64,000 nt of DNA from Posidoniimonas polymericola. GTDB taxonomy: Bacteria > Planctomycetota > Planctomycetia > Pirellulales > Lacipirellulaceae. This document shows positions 33,797 to 42,870 of this stretch, one piece after another; position 1 is the stretch's first letter, and every line of letters starts with the position of its first letter. The translations under genes were made by a program, and so were the position numbers. The stretch covers positions 18,447 to 82,446 of the forward strand of contig NZ_SJPO01000018.1 in assembly GCF_007859935.1 (NCBI RefSeq). Direction: 5' to 3'. The notes beneath the pieces were generated by a model, which saw only the letters and a program-made list of their open reading frames with translations, made no database searches and was not told where the DNA came from.

Positions 33797-33838
33797 CCCC
33801 TACCCGGCAGGGGGAGGGGCTAGGGGAGGGGGTTAGCC
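33797..33838. repeat. G-rich palindromic repeat fragment
   Basis: CTCCCCCTACCCGGCAGGGG and the following G-rich bases pair CCCCCT with AGGGGG. It overlaps the last codons of the ABC ATPase (the ANPLP end is encoded by it), as at the end of the HTH gene. It is probably the same dispersed element as at 14305-14342. Confidence 0.5.
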
Positions 33839-34542
33839 CCGCTAGTTGCATCGGTGTGGTGCGCAAGTGAATCCGAGCTGGCGACCACGCGGTTGACCTC
33901 TTCGAGCTGCTCGACCCGCTCGAACTGGCCGGAGACCTCCGGCGAGTGGGTCACCAGCAGCATCGCCACGTTCTCGTCGCGGCAGACCTGCCGCAGCAGG
34001 TCGACTACCTGCTGCTGGTGGCCCGGGTCGACGTTGGCGGTTGGCTCGTCGGCCAGCAGCAGCACCGGCTGGTTGGCCAGCGCCCGCGCGACCGCGGTCC
34101 GCTGCTGCTCGCCGACGCTCATCGCCTGCGGCTTGTGGTGCAGGCGGTGGCCAAGGCCGACCTTCCCCAGCAGCTCCTCTGCCCTGCCCCGGTCCTTGGT
34201 CTGGCCGGTGAAGGTCATGCCGAGCATCACGTTCTCCAGCGCCGTGAACGCCGGCAGCAGGTTGAACGTCTGGAACACGAAGCCGAGCTTGCGGGCGCGG
34301 AAGCGGTCGCGGCCCGACTCGGGGAGCCTGGTGACCTCGACGCCCGCGATCGAGATCGAGCCGCTGTCGATGGTGGTGAGCCCGCTGATGGCGTTGAGCA
34401 GCGTGGTCTTGCCGCAGCCGCTGCGGCCCCGGATCACGACCTGCTCGCCCTCGTTGACCTCAAACCGCGGGACGTCGAGGATCGGCAGCCGTGTGCCGCC
34501 GGGCTCCGGGTACGACTTCTTGACGTCGGTCAGCGATAGCAT
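33820..34542 (-). CDS. ABC transporter ATP-binding protein
   Basis: ATPase of 240 aa partnering the permease gene that follows it on the minus strand. Walker A is GRSGCGKTT, the signature motif is represented by MSVGEQQRTAVARAL, Walker B by PVLLLADEPTA, and the switch histidine by LLVTHSPE. The Q-loop LGFVFQTFNLLPAFTALENV is of the LolD/MacB type. The very last residues are read from an intergenic-type repeat. Confidence 0.94.
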   Translation of the reverse strand: MLSLTDVKKSYPEPGGTRLPILDVPRFEVNEGEQVVIRGRSGCGKTTLLNAISGLTTIDSGSISIAGVEVTRLPESGRDRFRARKLGFVFQTFNLLPAFTALENVMLGMTFTGQTKDRGRAEELLGKVGLGHRLHHKPQAMSVGEQQRTAVARALANQPVLLLADEPTANVDPGHQQQVVDLLRQVCRDENVAMLLVTHSPEVSGQFERVEQLEEVNRVVASSDSLAHHTDATSGANPLP

Positions 34543-35081
34543 CGGTCGCCAAATAGGGGCAAAAGAGGACAGGCGGGTGTTTGGGGCGGCGTCAGCTGTC
34601 TGGTACGCCGGGGCGGGTGGCTCGGTTCAGACCAGTTTGGAACCTTCTACAATCTGGTGGTCCCAGGCTTACACGCTAGCACGCCCAGCTGCCATTCTTC
34701 CCCGCCGGCCCCACGGTGGGAAGGCGCCATCGAAATGGCTTGCCAGTAACGAGTTGCGACCGACGCCGCTGAACGCCTCCGCGGCGGATGGCCGATTGGC
34801 ACACCGCGTGCAATTGCTGTCTTCCGGTAGAAGAGATCGGGCAGTGAGCCAGGCCGGCGTTGGCGGGACCCAAGCAACGCAGGCCAAACAAGCCGCCCAC
34901 CGAGACACGTTCCCACCGACAGATTCCCTCCCCAGATGAGGCCGTCGAGTCCCCGCAGCTCGGCGGCCTTTCTTATGCGCCGAGCGGGAGGCTACGTCCA
35001 CAGCGTGACACGCCCGGCATGGGCGTGGGGCCCCGCTGGTGGTTCACCATGCCCATGCTGGGCGCGCCACCCGTGGCCGGA
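34543..35081. other. Intergenic region without supported gene
   Basis: The gap of 539 bp between two minus-strand genes has several short open frames without family features; it contains REP-like copy C (35005-35071) and otherwise nothing I can assign. It should include the promoter of the ABC operon near 34550. Confidence 0.4.
35005..35071. repeat. REP-like palindromic element, copy C
   Basis: The element reads ACACGCCCGGCATGGGCGTG, then GGGCCCCGCTGGTGGTTCAC, then CATGCCCATGCTGGGC. Its core CCCCGCTGGTG(A/G)TTCACCA is shared with copy A on the opposite strand. It lies near the 3' end of the gene at 35082. Confidence 0.75.
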
Positions 35082-36449
35082 TTACTTCTTGTTCGTTGCC
35101 TTCTGAGCCACCGCGCTGCCCAGCGGCCGGGCCGCGTCGGCCAGCAGCTTGTCGGCGTCGGCCACTGCGGCCAGGTCGCCGGCCGCCAGGGTCACCACCA
35201 GCGAAACGGTGCGGCCGTCGCCGGGCGAGCGGACCAGGTAGTGCCGGTGCTCTAGCTCGATGTCGTCGACTTTGCCGCGGGCGATCACGCCCAGGCAGCC
35301 GCAGCCGGCCTGGTTGGTCCACTCGCCGGCCGAGATCAGCTCGCTGAACGCCCCGCCGATCGAGGATCGCACGTCGGCCTCAAACTGCTTGAGCGACGGC
35401 TCGACGCCTGCTTTGGACGGCAGCCGGGTGATGGTGGCCTGGGCCACCAGGGCGCCCTCGTGCATCCGCCGCAGCGAGACCCGCGGACCCCCGGCCGAGG
35501 CGACGAACCACGAGCGGTCGTGCTGGAACTCGAACCCCAGGTCCTGCGAGGGAAGCACCAGGTTGGCGTCGGTCTGACCCTTGGCGGCCGCCAGCGCGTC
35601 CGCGATCAGGAACTCGGGCTTGCTGATCGGGTCCCGCTTGATGTTGATTTTCGCGACGCCGACAAAGCCGGGCGTGGCCGGGCCGAGCGAGCGTTTTTCC
35701 TTGATCGCCAGGTTCAGCCGCGTCACGCAGCTGGCGTGGCGGTCGAACAGGCCCAGGCCGCGGATGTCGAACTCGGTCGTGGCGCCCTCGACCTCGCCGT
35801 GCACCACCCCGGCGACCTGGAACTTCACGTAGCCGGCGGTCCCCTCGTCGATGACGTTGGAAATCTCGCAGACCGACACCGAGTCGAGCCCCAGCAGGGC
35901 GCCCATCACTTCGCCGTCGACCGCCCAGGCCTTGCCCTCGGGGAGCGACTCGCCCGGCAGCAGACCGTCGAGGAACGGCGTGCCGCCGACCACGTCGATC
36001 AGGTCGAGCTGCTCTCGGGTGAGCGGCCCGTTCGGGCAGGCCAACTTGACGCCCTGGGGTGTCTGCTCGGCGACCACCAGGCGGCGGCCATCGGTCAGGT
36101 TGGGCGTTTTGCCGCCATCGCCTACCTTGATGGTCGCCATCGCGACGCTGTAGTGGCGGGCGGTCTGTTTCTCGGCGAGCGGCGCCTCCTCGTAGGCCAA
36201 CCGGCCCTCGACGCTCATCGGCAGCTTGCGGACCGGGCCCTCGGCCTGCTCCTCACCCTCCTTCTGAGTGGCGGGCGCGGCGTCGAGGTCCCGCACGGTC
36301 AGGTCCCCACCGACCTTCAGCTGCACCTCGACCTGGTAGGCCTGGCCGGCCTTGGCCGAGGGCGTCAGGTTGTATTCGGCAGCGTCAGTGGCGGCCGCAG
36401 TCAGGCCGCACAGCGTCGCGAGCAGGGCGGCGGTCAGGGAGCGGGGCAT
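35082..36449 (-). CDS. Secreted protein of unknown function
   Basis: Protein of 455 aa. ATG 36449 (GAGG about 6 nt upstream) opens a signal peptide (SLTAALLATLCGLTAAATDAA). The first 250 residues repeat beta-rich segments such as YNLTPSAKAGQAYQVEVQLK and GYVKFQVAGVVHGE, and the remainder reads like an alpha/beta domain (PSQDLGFEFQHDRSWFVA...). It ends in a short lysine-rich tail. No family is recognised. Confidence 0.72.
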   Translation of the reverse strand: MPRSLTAALLATLCGLTAAATDAAEYNLTPSAKAGQAYQVEVQLKVGGDLTVRDLDAAPATQKEGEEQAEGPVRKLPMSVEGRLAYEEAPLAEKQTARHYSVAMATIKVGDGGKTPNLTDGRRLVVAEQTPQGVKLACPNGPLTREQLDLIDVVGGTPFLDGLLPGESLPEGKAWAVDGEVMGALLGLDSVSVCEISNVIDEGTAGYVKFQVAGVVHGEVEGATTEFDIRGLGLFDRHASCVTRLNLAIKEKRSLGPATPGFVGVAKINIKRDPISKPEFLIADALAAAKGQTDANLVLPSQDLGFEFQHDRSWFVASAGGPRVSLRRMHEGALVAQATITRLPSKAGVEPSLKQFEADVRSSIGGAFSELISAGEWTNQAGCGCLGVIARGKVDDIELEHRHYLVRSPGDGRTVSLVVTLAAGDLAAVADADKLLADAARPLGSAVAQKATNKK

Positions 36450-37092
36450 CAAGAACCTCGTGTTCGCTGAGAAGGAGTACCGTTTCGGACGGACGTGCTG
36501 GATTTGATAAATCGTCCACAAGCGGTGGAAGAATTCATGGGAAAGCCGCTGCGGGCGGGCGGAGAGGGGCAAATCCTCCCCGAAAGTAAGCGCGCTAACC
36601 CTCTGCCAGACACGGGCATCCGATTTAGGGTGTTGGTCTAAGTCTATAATATGGTAGGGTTTAGGTGTGGTGTTTGGGGTGCGCTGCGAGGGCGTGTGGG
36701 CGGTCGGTTTAATGAACCAGTGAACTTTCTCTCGACCCCACGCGACTTACCTGCGTACAACAAATGCCGCCTCGCCCCGCTAGCAGACTTGACCCAAAGG
36801 GTCGGCCAGTTAGGGCGTCCCAAGCGTTTGGGCGCCATTCGTGCTAGCACTTGGATAGGCGGCAGCTGAGCTTGCGTTATTCAACGCCGTGGGCCGTGTC
36901 GCCCCGGCGGAGGAGCGGGCCGGCCCGCCCAATTGGCGTGGCCCCCGCAGGGAACCGAACGCTCTGGCAGCAGAAATGCTGAGAGCATGGCAAGCACTGG
37001 AGGGACGCGGCGAATACACGAGATTGACGGTAAGGAGACCGGCGTTGGTAGGCCGACGCTGGTAGACCGAACCCGAGAAGAAGGCCCACGCC
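36450..37092. other. Leader/intergenic region upstream of the sigma factor gene
   Basis: A 643-bp gap. TATAAT at 36645-36650 could be a plus-strand -10 box, but no good -35 box is found. A GGCGTCCCAA/TTTGGGCGCC stem-loop lies at about 36813-36837. No open frame in it has family features. It may provide a long leader for the sigma factor gene. Confidence 0.3.
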
Positions 37093-38757
37093 ATGCAACG
37101 CGCATACACCCATTCCATCCTGGACCAATTCCGCGATCAGCAGGTGCGCTATGCGCCCCGCGAGAAGCGGATCGAGCAGATCGAGGCCGCCGAGCGTCTG
37201 GTTGCGGAGATCGATCCGGCCAAAAAGTACCCGTTCGACTTCGTGTTCTTCCGGATTACCGGCTACCGCCCGGCCGAGGACAGCTTCGTCAAGATCGTCG
37301 GCGAGGAGCTGCTGCACGACCTGCGGCTGTTCATCGAGGACCTGTCGGACGCCACCGACCTGCCGGCCGACGCCATGGGCGAGCCGGTGCTGACGGTCGA
37401 CCAGGTCGCCGAGCAGTTCAACGTCTCAACCAAAACGATCAGCCGCTGGCGCGAGCAGGGCCTCGTGAGCCGCCGGTTCGTGTTCGACGGCCGCAAGCGG
37501 GTCGGCTTCCTGCGGAGCAGCGTCGACCGCTTCGTGCAGTCCAACCGCGACCGCGTTGAGCGGGGCGCCCGCTTTAGCCAGCTCTCCGACGAGCAGCGCA
37601 ACGAGATCCTCGAGCAGGCCCGCCGCCTCGCGTCCGACGGCAGCTGCCAGGCCGAGGTGTCGCGGCAGCTGGCCCGCCGCTCGGGCCGCAGCGTCGAGAC
37701 CATCCGCGCCGCGCTCAAGCAGTTCGACCAGAAGCACCCCGACCTGGCGATCTTCCCCGACGTGAAGGGCCCCCTGAAGGACTCGCAGCGGGCGAAGATC
37801 TACCGCGACTTCCGCCGCGGCGTGTCGGTCGACAAACTCACCAAACGCTACGGCCGCACCAAGACCACCGTCTACCGCGTGATCAGCGAGGTCCGCGCGC
37901 AGCGGATCATGGAGCTCGAGCTCGACTACATACCCAACCCGCGGTTCACCCGCAAGGGCGCCGACAACGCGTGCCTGGGCGAGATGCCCGACTCCGACCA
38001 GCCGACCAAGAAGGTGCGTCGCCCGTCGGACCTGCCGCCGTACCTGGCTAGCCTGTACGAGATGCCGCTGCTGACCCGCGAGCAGGAGGGGCACGTCTTC
38101 CGCAAGTACAACTACCTGAAGCACAAGGCGGCCAAGCTCCGCGATCAACTCGACCTCGAGCGACCCAAGTCGGCCCTGATGGACGAGATCGAGCAGCTGG
38201 CCGAGCAGGCGGTCGAGGTCAAGAACCAGATCGCCCGCTGCAACCTGCGGCTGGTGGTGTCGATCGCCAAGCGGCACGTGTCGGCGGACCAGAACTTCTT
38301 CGAGCTGGTGTCCGACGGCAATATGTCGCTGCTCCGCGCGATCGAGAAGTTCGACTTCGCCCGCGGCAACAAGTTCAGCACCTACGCCAGCTGGGCGATC
38401 ATGAAGAACTTCGCCCGGACGATCCCCGGCGAGTTCAAGCACCGCGACCGCTTCCGCACCAGCCACGACGAGCTGTTCGCGGCGACCGAGGAGTCGCGCG
38501 ACAACCCGATGATCCACGAGACGGCCCAGAAGGACCGTGAGGCGAAGATCACGCGTCTGCTGCGGAAGCTCGACGAGCGCGAGCAGCAGATCGTCAGCTC
38601 GCGTTTCGGCCTGGACCACTCGAAAGAGCCGCTCACGCTCAAAGAGGTCGGCGCCGAGATGGGCGTCACCAAGGAGCGGATCCGCCAGATCGAGGTCCGG
38701 GCGCTGAACAAGCTCCGCGCCGCCGCGAAGGAAGAGAAGATCTCGCTGGAGATCTGA
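37093..38757 (+). CDS. Sigma-70 family RNA polymerase sigma factor with long N-terminal HTH extension
   Basis: Protein of 554 aa. The C-terminal half is a sigma-70 core: region 1.2-like YEMPLLTREQEGHVFRKYNY (322-341), region 2 ARCNLRLVVSIAKRH through FSTYASWAIMKNFARTIP (381-445), and region 4 LDEREQQIVSSRFGLD to TKERIRQIEVRALNKLR (493-542); region 3 is shortened. Residues 98-150 are a MerR/HTH_17-like unit (LTVDQVAEQFNVSTKTISRW), and further HTH-like stretches lie at about 165-210 and 240-268. This extension is found in planctomycete sigma factors; it may bind DNA or an activator. A terminator follows at 38786. Confidence 0.93.
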   Translation: MQRAYTHSILDQFRDQQVRYAPREKRIEQIEAAERLVAEIDPAKKYPFDFVFFRITGYRPAEDSFVKIVGEELLHDLRLFIEDLSDATDLPADAMGEPVLTVDQVAEQFNVSTKTISRWREQGLVSRRFVFDGRKRVGFLRSSVDRFVQSNRDRVERGARFSQLSDEQRNEILEQARRLASDGSCQAEVSRQLARRSGRSVETIRAALKQFDQKHPDLAIFPDVKGPLKDSQRAKIYRDFRRGVSVDKLTKRYGRTKTTVYRVISEVRAQRIMELELDYIPNPRFTRKGADNACLGEMPDSDQPTKKVRRPSDLPPYLASLYEMPLLTREQEGHVFRKYNYLKHKAAKLRDQLDLERPKSALMDEIEQLAEQAVEVKNQIARCNLRLVVSIAKRHVSADQNFFELVSDGNMSLLRAIEKFDFARGNKFSTYASWAIMKNFARTIPGEFKHRDRFRTSHDELFAATEESRDNPMIHETAQKDREAKITRLLRKLDEREQQIVSSRFGLDHSKEPLTLKEVGAEMGVTKERIRQIEVRALNKLRAAAKEEKISLEI

Positions 38758-38785
38758 TCGTCCGAGATTGAATGCCAATGTTCCC

Positions 38786-38816
38786 AAGGCCCCGTGGTTT
38801 CCACGGGGCCTTTTTT
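38786..38816 (+). terminator. Rho-independent terminator of the sigma factor gene
   Basis: AAGGCCCCGTGG (38786-38797) and CCACGGGGCCTT (38801-38812) form a 12-bp stem with TTT loop, followed by a run of T. It lies 29 nt after the sigma factor stop and before the next plus-strand gene. Confidence 0.9.
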
Positions 38817-38896
38817 CGTGTTTCGGGCAGCCGGTTCTGGGCGATCCTGGGTCAGCGTTTCACGCTCAGCGGGGTCTGCCGCTACAATCCCTACGT

Positions 38897-39283
38897 ATGT
38901 CTCATCCACGTTTCAGATTGTTCTGCGGGTGCATTGCCGGCTGTGCGCTCGGGATGCTGCTGGGGCTCTTGGCGGCGTTACAGACTGAGCTACCAGCCCT
39001 AGCGATGGTGGCATCGTGTATTCTCCCAACCGCTGGATGCTACGCCGCCGGCCTCAGGCAGCCAAAGATGCTGGCGAAAGTGGCGTTTCTGGCCGCGATT
39101 GGTTGGGGGCTCACCTACGCGCTCGAGCCTCAAGTCTCCCAGTCTTGGCTCTCTCACTGGCAGCGAACGGCGGCTTCTCCATTCGCTGGGTATGGCTGGT
39201 TCGTTGCCTGCGGCGCGGTGTCTAGCTTGTTGGCGATGGTTGGTGCGGCGTTTGTTCGGCAGGACGAGTTAGGACGTGTGTAG
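38897..39283 (+). CDS. Hypothetical small membrane protein
   Basis: Protein of 128 aa from ATG 38897. It has four hydrophobic segments (CIAGCALGMLLGLLAA, LPALAMVASCILPTAGCY, VAFLAAIGWGLTYAL, FVACGAVSSLLAMVGAAFV). The longer in-frame form from 38768 would read through the terminator, so it is rejected. GC content is lower than the neighbours. No known family is recognised. Confidence 0.6.
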   Translation: MSHPRFRLFCGCIAGCALGMLLGLLAALQTELPALAMVASCILPTAGCYAAGLRQPKMLAKVAFLAAIGWGLTYALEPQVSQSWLSHWQRTAASPFAGYGWFVACGAVSSLLAMVGAAFVRQDELGRV

Positions 39284-39469
39284 CGTGGCGCCCCCGGCGG
39301 CCAACGGCGGTCTCCGCCGACGCGGAACCGATGCCCGAGCATCTCAGCCAATCCACGCGGACTTGTGATAGCAGTCCTTCGGATTGAGGTTTCACCGGCG
39401 ACGGTTCTCGTGCAAAAATCTCACGAGCATCCACCTCTGGGTTGTTTGTCCGCGTCCGGCGTGTAGCCT

Positions 39470-39496
39470 CGGTACTCAGCACCCAGTACTCAGAAC
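39470..39496. repeat. Short direct repeat (GTACTCAG twice)
   Basis: GTACTCAGCACCCAGTACTC followed by AG contains GTACTCAG two times 14 nt apart. Short AGTACTCAG elements recur between genes in planctomycetes. It precedes the small secreted protein gene by about 20 nt. Confidence 0.35.
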
Positions 39497-39514
39497 TTCG
39501 AGAAGAGCTTTCCC

Positions 39515-40033
39515 ATGGCCCTGAAGTCTTCGTTGGCGTTAGCGGCGTGCCTCGTCTGTCAGATCTGCGTAGGTGGGGAGCCAGCGGACCCGACGCCAAG
39601 CCTGCATGTGGGCGACCCGGTGCTACTAGAACTCACGGGCAAACCGGCGGTAGCTCTACTCAGGCTCCAGGGTTCAAGAGCTTTCGAGGCGGTGAAGAAC
39701 GAAGAATTTAGATTCTGCGTCCCACTCGAAGGAACGGTCGTGGCCATCGGAAAAGCAGGCGAGGTCCTGTTGCAGCATCAGACGACTCCTCCCCGGGCTA
39801 CCGAAAAGTCGCGGTTGGTGACGGTCGCTGTCCACATCGATAGCAGCCGAGTAGAGCCAGCATCGGCGTACGGCCCCGTCGATTCACCGGACCGCCTGAA
39901 AGGACTGACGGAACTAGCGAAGCAGGTGGGCGAACTGCAAGTGCGGCAATCCAAGCTCCCAAAGGTCCGGCTCGATAGCATGGAGGGGGTGCGTCTCTGC
40001 GCCTGGGAGATGGTGGAAGAAGTGGTGGAATAG
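39515..40033 (+). CDS. Hypothetical secreted protein
   Basis: Protein of 172 aa from ATG 39515 with a signal peptide (SLALAACLVCQICVGG). The middle part (GDPVLLELTGKPAVALLRLQGSR...EGTVVAIGKAGEVLLQHQ) reads like a small beta domain. The C-terminus is acidic (EMVEEVVE). No family recognised. GC content is slightly low. Confidence 0.6.
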   Translation: MALKSSLALAACLVCQICVGGEPADPTPSLHVGDPVLLELTGKPAVALLRLQGSRAFEAVKNEEFRFCVPLEGTVVAIGKAGEVLLQHQTTPPRATEKSRLVTVAVHIDSSRVEPASAYGPVDSPDRLKGLTELAKQVGELQVRQSKLPKVRLDSMEGVRLCAWEMVEEVVE

Positions 40034-40151
40034 CCCCCCGTTTATCGCGTTCGAATCGCGGTCTCAATCGTTGCTTCGGCTTCATCACCCGGCGACAATG
40101 GGCCGAGGGCAATGAGCTCCATCGCTTACCAACCCATTTGGGAGAGACACG

Positions 40152-41015
40152 ATGTTGCGTACGATCGCCGCGATTGGGTTGGTGCTCTCCTGCGTGACCA
40201 GCGCAAGCGGAATGGGGATGGAGTCATTCGGCAACGATTGCCTTTCCGCCCTGAACTACCGCGATTGGCCGGGCGCGATTCCGGTCATCAACAGCAAGCA
40301 CCGGGTCTACCATCAGTGGGTCAATGGCAACGAGTCGTTCTACTACCAGGGCAGTACGGCCGATCTGAACGACGCGTTGGCTGACTTCGCCCGCATCAAG
40401 GCCGACCGCTTGGCCGTTGTGATCCACCCCGGGCCAGGCGAGACGCACTCCTTCAACCAAGAGCGTCAGGTCGAATTCGATTGGCAGCTGCATCTCCTCG
40501 GCGGGATCGCCAAGCACATGGCGACGCTTCCCCTCGGCAGTAACGTGTGGGACCCGAACCCGTACCTGCACATCTACCTCGGTGACGGCGTCGAGCTGGA
40601 CGCCCTGAGGATTCCCGCGGGCGTCGACGTGCTGGAGTTGGCCGACCTGCAGACCCGCTACGCCAAGGCCCTCGAGAGCACAGACCAGTCCGTGCGGGGG
40701 TGGACTTGCGGGCGCATCGCCAGCCTCGACCCCTACCGCCGCGAGTCGATGCAGGCTATCGCCCGCATGCTCAACGACAGCGACGACTGGGTCCGTCTCA
40801 ACGCCGCCGGGGCGCTAGCCACCTTCACTACGTTCTCTGACGAGGCGATCCACGAGCTCGAGGCGGTCGAGACCAACGACGAAAAGCTGCAGGAGCGGAT
40901 TGATAAATCAATCCAGCAGCTGCGCGACAGCCAGCACGAACCAGATAAGCAGCAGGCATTCCAGCAGCAGCTAGACGCGATCCATGCGTATGTGGAAGCC
41001 CTGACAGACCGTTAG
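40152..41015 (+). CDS. Hypothetical secreted protein with HEAT-like C-terminus
   Basis: Protein of 287 aa from ATG 40152 (GGGAG about 7 nt upstream) with a signal peptide (LRTIAAIGLVLSCVTSASG). Residues about 30-165 hold a domain rich in W/Y with DRLAVVIHPGPGET; residues 180-240 have HEAT-like helices (SMQAIARMLNDSDDWVRLNA then GALATF). The tail is a Gln-rich coiled coil (DKQQAFQQQLDAIHAYVEAL). The combination is known from planctomycete secreted proteins; function unknown. Confidence 0.7.
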   Translation: MLRTIAAIGLVLSCVTSASGMGMESFGNDCLSALNYRDWPGAIPVINSKHRVYHQWVNGNESFYYQGSTADLNDALADFARIKADRLAVVIHPGPGETHSFNQERQVEFDWQLHLLGGIAKHMATLPLGSNVWDPNPYLHIYLGDGVELDALRIPAGVDVLELADLQTRYAKALESTDQSVRGWTCGRIASLDPYRRESMQAIARMLNDSDDWVRLNAAGALATFTTFSDEAIHELEAVETNDEKLQERIDKSIQQLRDSQHEPDKQQAFQQQLDAIHAYVEALTDR

Positions 41016-41181
41016 CTTGGGGACGCGGCAGGATTGTCTCGTGGCCATTAGTCTCGCGCCCGCATGGTGGCGGGCATGCAGCCCCCGGCTGCTAGCAACA
41101 ACCGGCATCGCGGTGGACCGCTTGTCGGGGAGTGGCTAAAGTCGCCGCCCTTTGCCCGTTTCGAACCGTCGAGCCGCCCGC

Positions 41182-42009
41182 ATGAAACGCCTGACGCAAT
41201 ACGCTGTGCTGTTGCTGCTGGTGGGCGCTGCCGCGTCGGTTGGTCAGACGCAGCAGCTCGAGGAGTTCCGCCAATCCGCGCACACCCCGCAGCCGGAGGA
41301 ACCGAAGCCCGCCAAGCGGCGGCGGTCTTTCTACGACTGCGAAGATGATCCGTTCGACGACCTCAAGGCGATGGTGGTGTTCGGCGTACTGGCCGCGCCG
41401 TACTACCTGCCCTACGCGGCGTTCGACCAGCCGGGCTGCGACCGCTTCGAGAGCTACGCCGCGGAGCAGAGGCAGATCGCCTACAAAGACACCAACTGGT
41501 TCTGCAACAGCACCAACGTCGTCGCGTCGGCCCGGGCGCAGGTCGACTACGGGACCGACTTCAGCGGGCTGGAGCAGATCGGCACGAAGCTGCAGGTCGA
41601 CCTGCCGGTCTGGCGGCTGACGCTCGACGGCTCGATCAGCAGCTACTACGAGCAGCTGGCGGCCGGCGGCGAGGACCACCTTGCTATCGGCGACGCCAAC
41701 CTGGTGTTCCGCTTCGCGCAGGGCGAGCGGATCGTCTGGCGGAGCGGCGTCGGCATGAACTGGCTGGCCGACACGCACAACGAGGCCGGCTTCAATTTCA
41801 CCTACGGCCTCGACGCGATGCCGTGGGAGCCGGTGGTGTTCTCGACCGAGATCGACCTCGGCACACTCGGCCACGAGCGCCTGCTGCGCAGCCGCACCAC
41901 CCTCGGCCTGCAATGGCGAGAGGTCGAGGTCTACACCGGCTACGAGTACGTCGAGGCCGGCTCGGCCGGCCTGTCGACCATGCTGTTCGGCGTGCGTGGG
42001 TGGTGGTAG
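41182..42009 (+). CDS. Hypothetical secreted protein, possible outer-membrane beta-barrel
   Basis: Protein of 275 aa; ATG 41182 opens a signal peptide (QYAVLLLLVGAAASVGQ). After a Pro-rich linker (PQPEEPKPAKRRR) comes a domain of alternating hydrophobic stretches, e.g. VWRLTLDGSISSYYEQL, DANLVFRFAQGERIVWRSGV and GLQWREVEVYTGYEYVEA, and a final aromatic GWW. This pattern fits amphipathic beta strands of a barrel, but no family is recognised. It stands alone. Confidence 0.65.
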   Translation: MKRLTQYAVLLLLVGAAASVGQTQQLEEFRQSAHTPQPEEPKPAKRRRSFYDCEDDPFDDLKAMVVFGVLAAPYYLPYAAFDQPGCDRFESYAAEQRQIAYKDTNWFCNSTNVVASARAQVDYGTDFSGLEQIGTKLQVDLPVWRLTLDGSISSYYEQLAAGGEDHLAIGDANLVFRFAQGERIVWRSGVGMNWLADTHNEAGFNFTYGLDAMPWEPVVFSTEIDLGTLGHERLLRSRTTLGLQWREVEVYTGYEYVEAGSAGLSTMLFGVRGWW

Positions 42010-42015
42010 TCGGGG

Positions 42016-42594
42016 CTACACTCGCTTCGGGTGTCGGGCACTCGGCGTGGGTCGTCGGTAGCGACAAAACGCCCGCGTCTGGCGGTGCACCGGGCAGCGG
42101 TCAGCTCGGCCTAGATCCACCGCCAACCACCGCCGGCAGCAGCAAAATCGCCGTGGTGCGCCGCCTGCCAGCAGCACGTCGAGGAGGGCGCCGGCCTGGG
42201 GGTAGTCCTTGTCGGCGTTTGCTTGGATGAGCAAGAAGATCGCGTCGTTCCGCGAGCCAGGGACGTGCCTCAGCAGCAGCGTCGCGAGGTGGTAGCAAGC
42301 CTCCTCGCGACTGTAGGGCGTGATGGATGGCGAATCGATCGCGAGTCGATAGGCATGCCGAGCCGCGGCGACCTCTCGCCGGACGCCTAATTGGTGATGC
42401 AGGCAGTAGGCGACCTCAAGCAGGTGGTCGCCGTCGCCGTTGGCGGCCGCTCGGACCCACCAGCGGTAGGCCAGCTCGGGGCGGCCGAGAATGCGGCACT
42501 CGGCGGCGATGTTGTTGGCGGCGTAACCGTGGCCGCCCCGAGCCTTCCGGACCAGCCGGGCGAAGCGAGCATAGCTGTGTGGGCGGGTGGGCAT
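42016..42594 (-). CDS. Sel1/TPR-like repeat protein
   Basis: Protein of 192 aa; ATG 42594 is chosen because the N-terminal part upstream (to 42771) looks non-coding. Repeats such as ELAYRWWVRAAANGDGDHLL, EVAAARHAYRLAIDS and AIFLLIQANADKDYPQAGAL have the A-x-x-x-Y-x-x-A-A pattern of Sel1/TPR repeats, which mediate protein contacts. The last 40 residues are Arg/Cys-rich and may be degenerate. No signal peptide. Confidence 0.6.
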   Translation of the reverse strand: MPTRPHSYARFARLVRKARGGHGYAANNIAAECRILGRPELAYRWWVRAAANGDGDHLLEVAYCLHHQLGVRREVAAARHAYRLAIDSPSITPYSREEACYHLATLLLRHVPGSRNDAIFLLIQANADKDYPQAGALLDVLLAGGAPRRFCCCRRWLAVDLGRADRCPVHRQTRAFCRYRRPTPSARHPKRV

Positions 42595-42870
42595 GATCGG
42601 GCAAGCAGGGCTGAGTGGCCGGCAAGCGATCGCAACATGGCGAATGTGGCAGGCGGCGAAACCAGACACCCGCTGGTTGGAAAAGGTTCGAGGTGAGCCG
42701 TAAGGACCAGCATTCATAGCCGGCGTTTTGTGGTGGCTATCCGCCAATGGGGCACAAGTAGCAGCAGGCATGGAACCTGCGATCGATCATGGTGCAATAC
42801 CTCAGCGCAGCCGCTGCGAGTATTGTCAACGTAGTTCCCAGTAAATTGCGGTGACTAGCGGACGCGAGGT

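Noticed and set aside
34669..35001. Minus-strand open frame of 110 codons between the ABC ATPase and the secreted protein
   Set aside because: No recognisable features, Arg/Ala/Ser-rich, runs toward a dispersed repeat; probably non-coding.
36645..36650. TATAAT as the promoter of the sigma factor gene
   Set aside because: No matching -35 box and it lies more than 400 nt from the start; kept only as a note on the intergenic region.
38768..38896. N-terminal extension of the small membrane protein at 38897
   Set aside because: It would translate through the Rho-independent terminator of the sigma factor gene.
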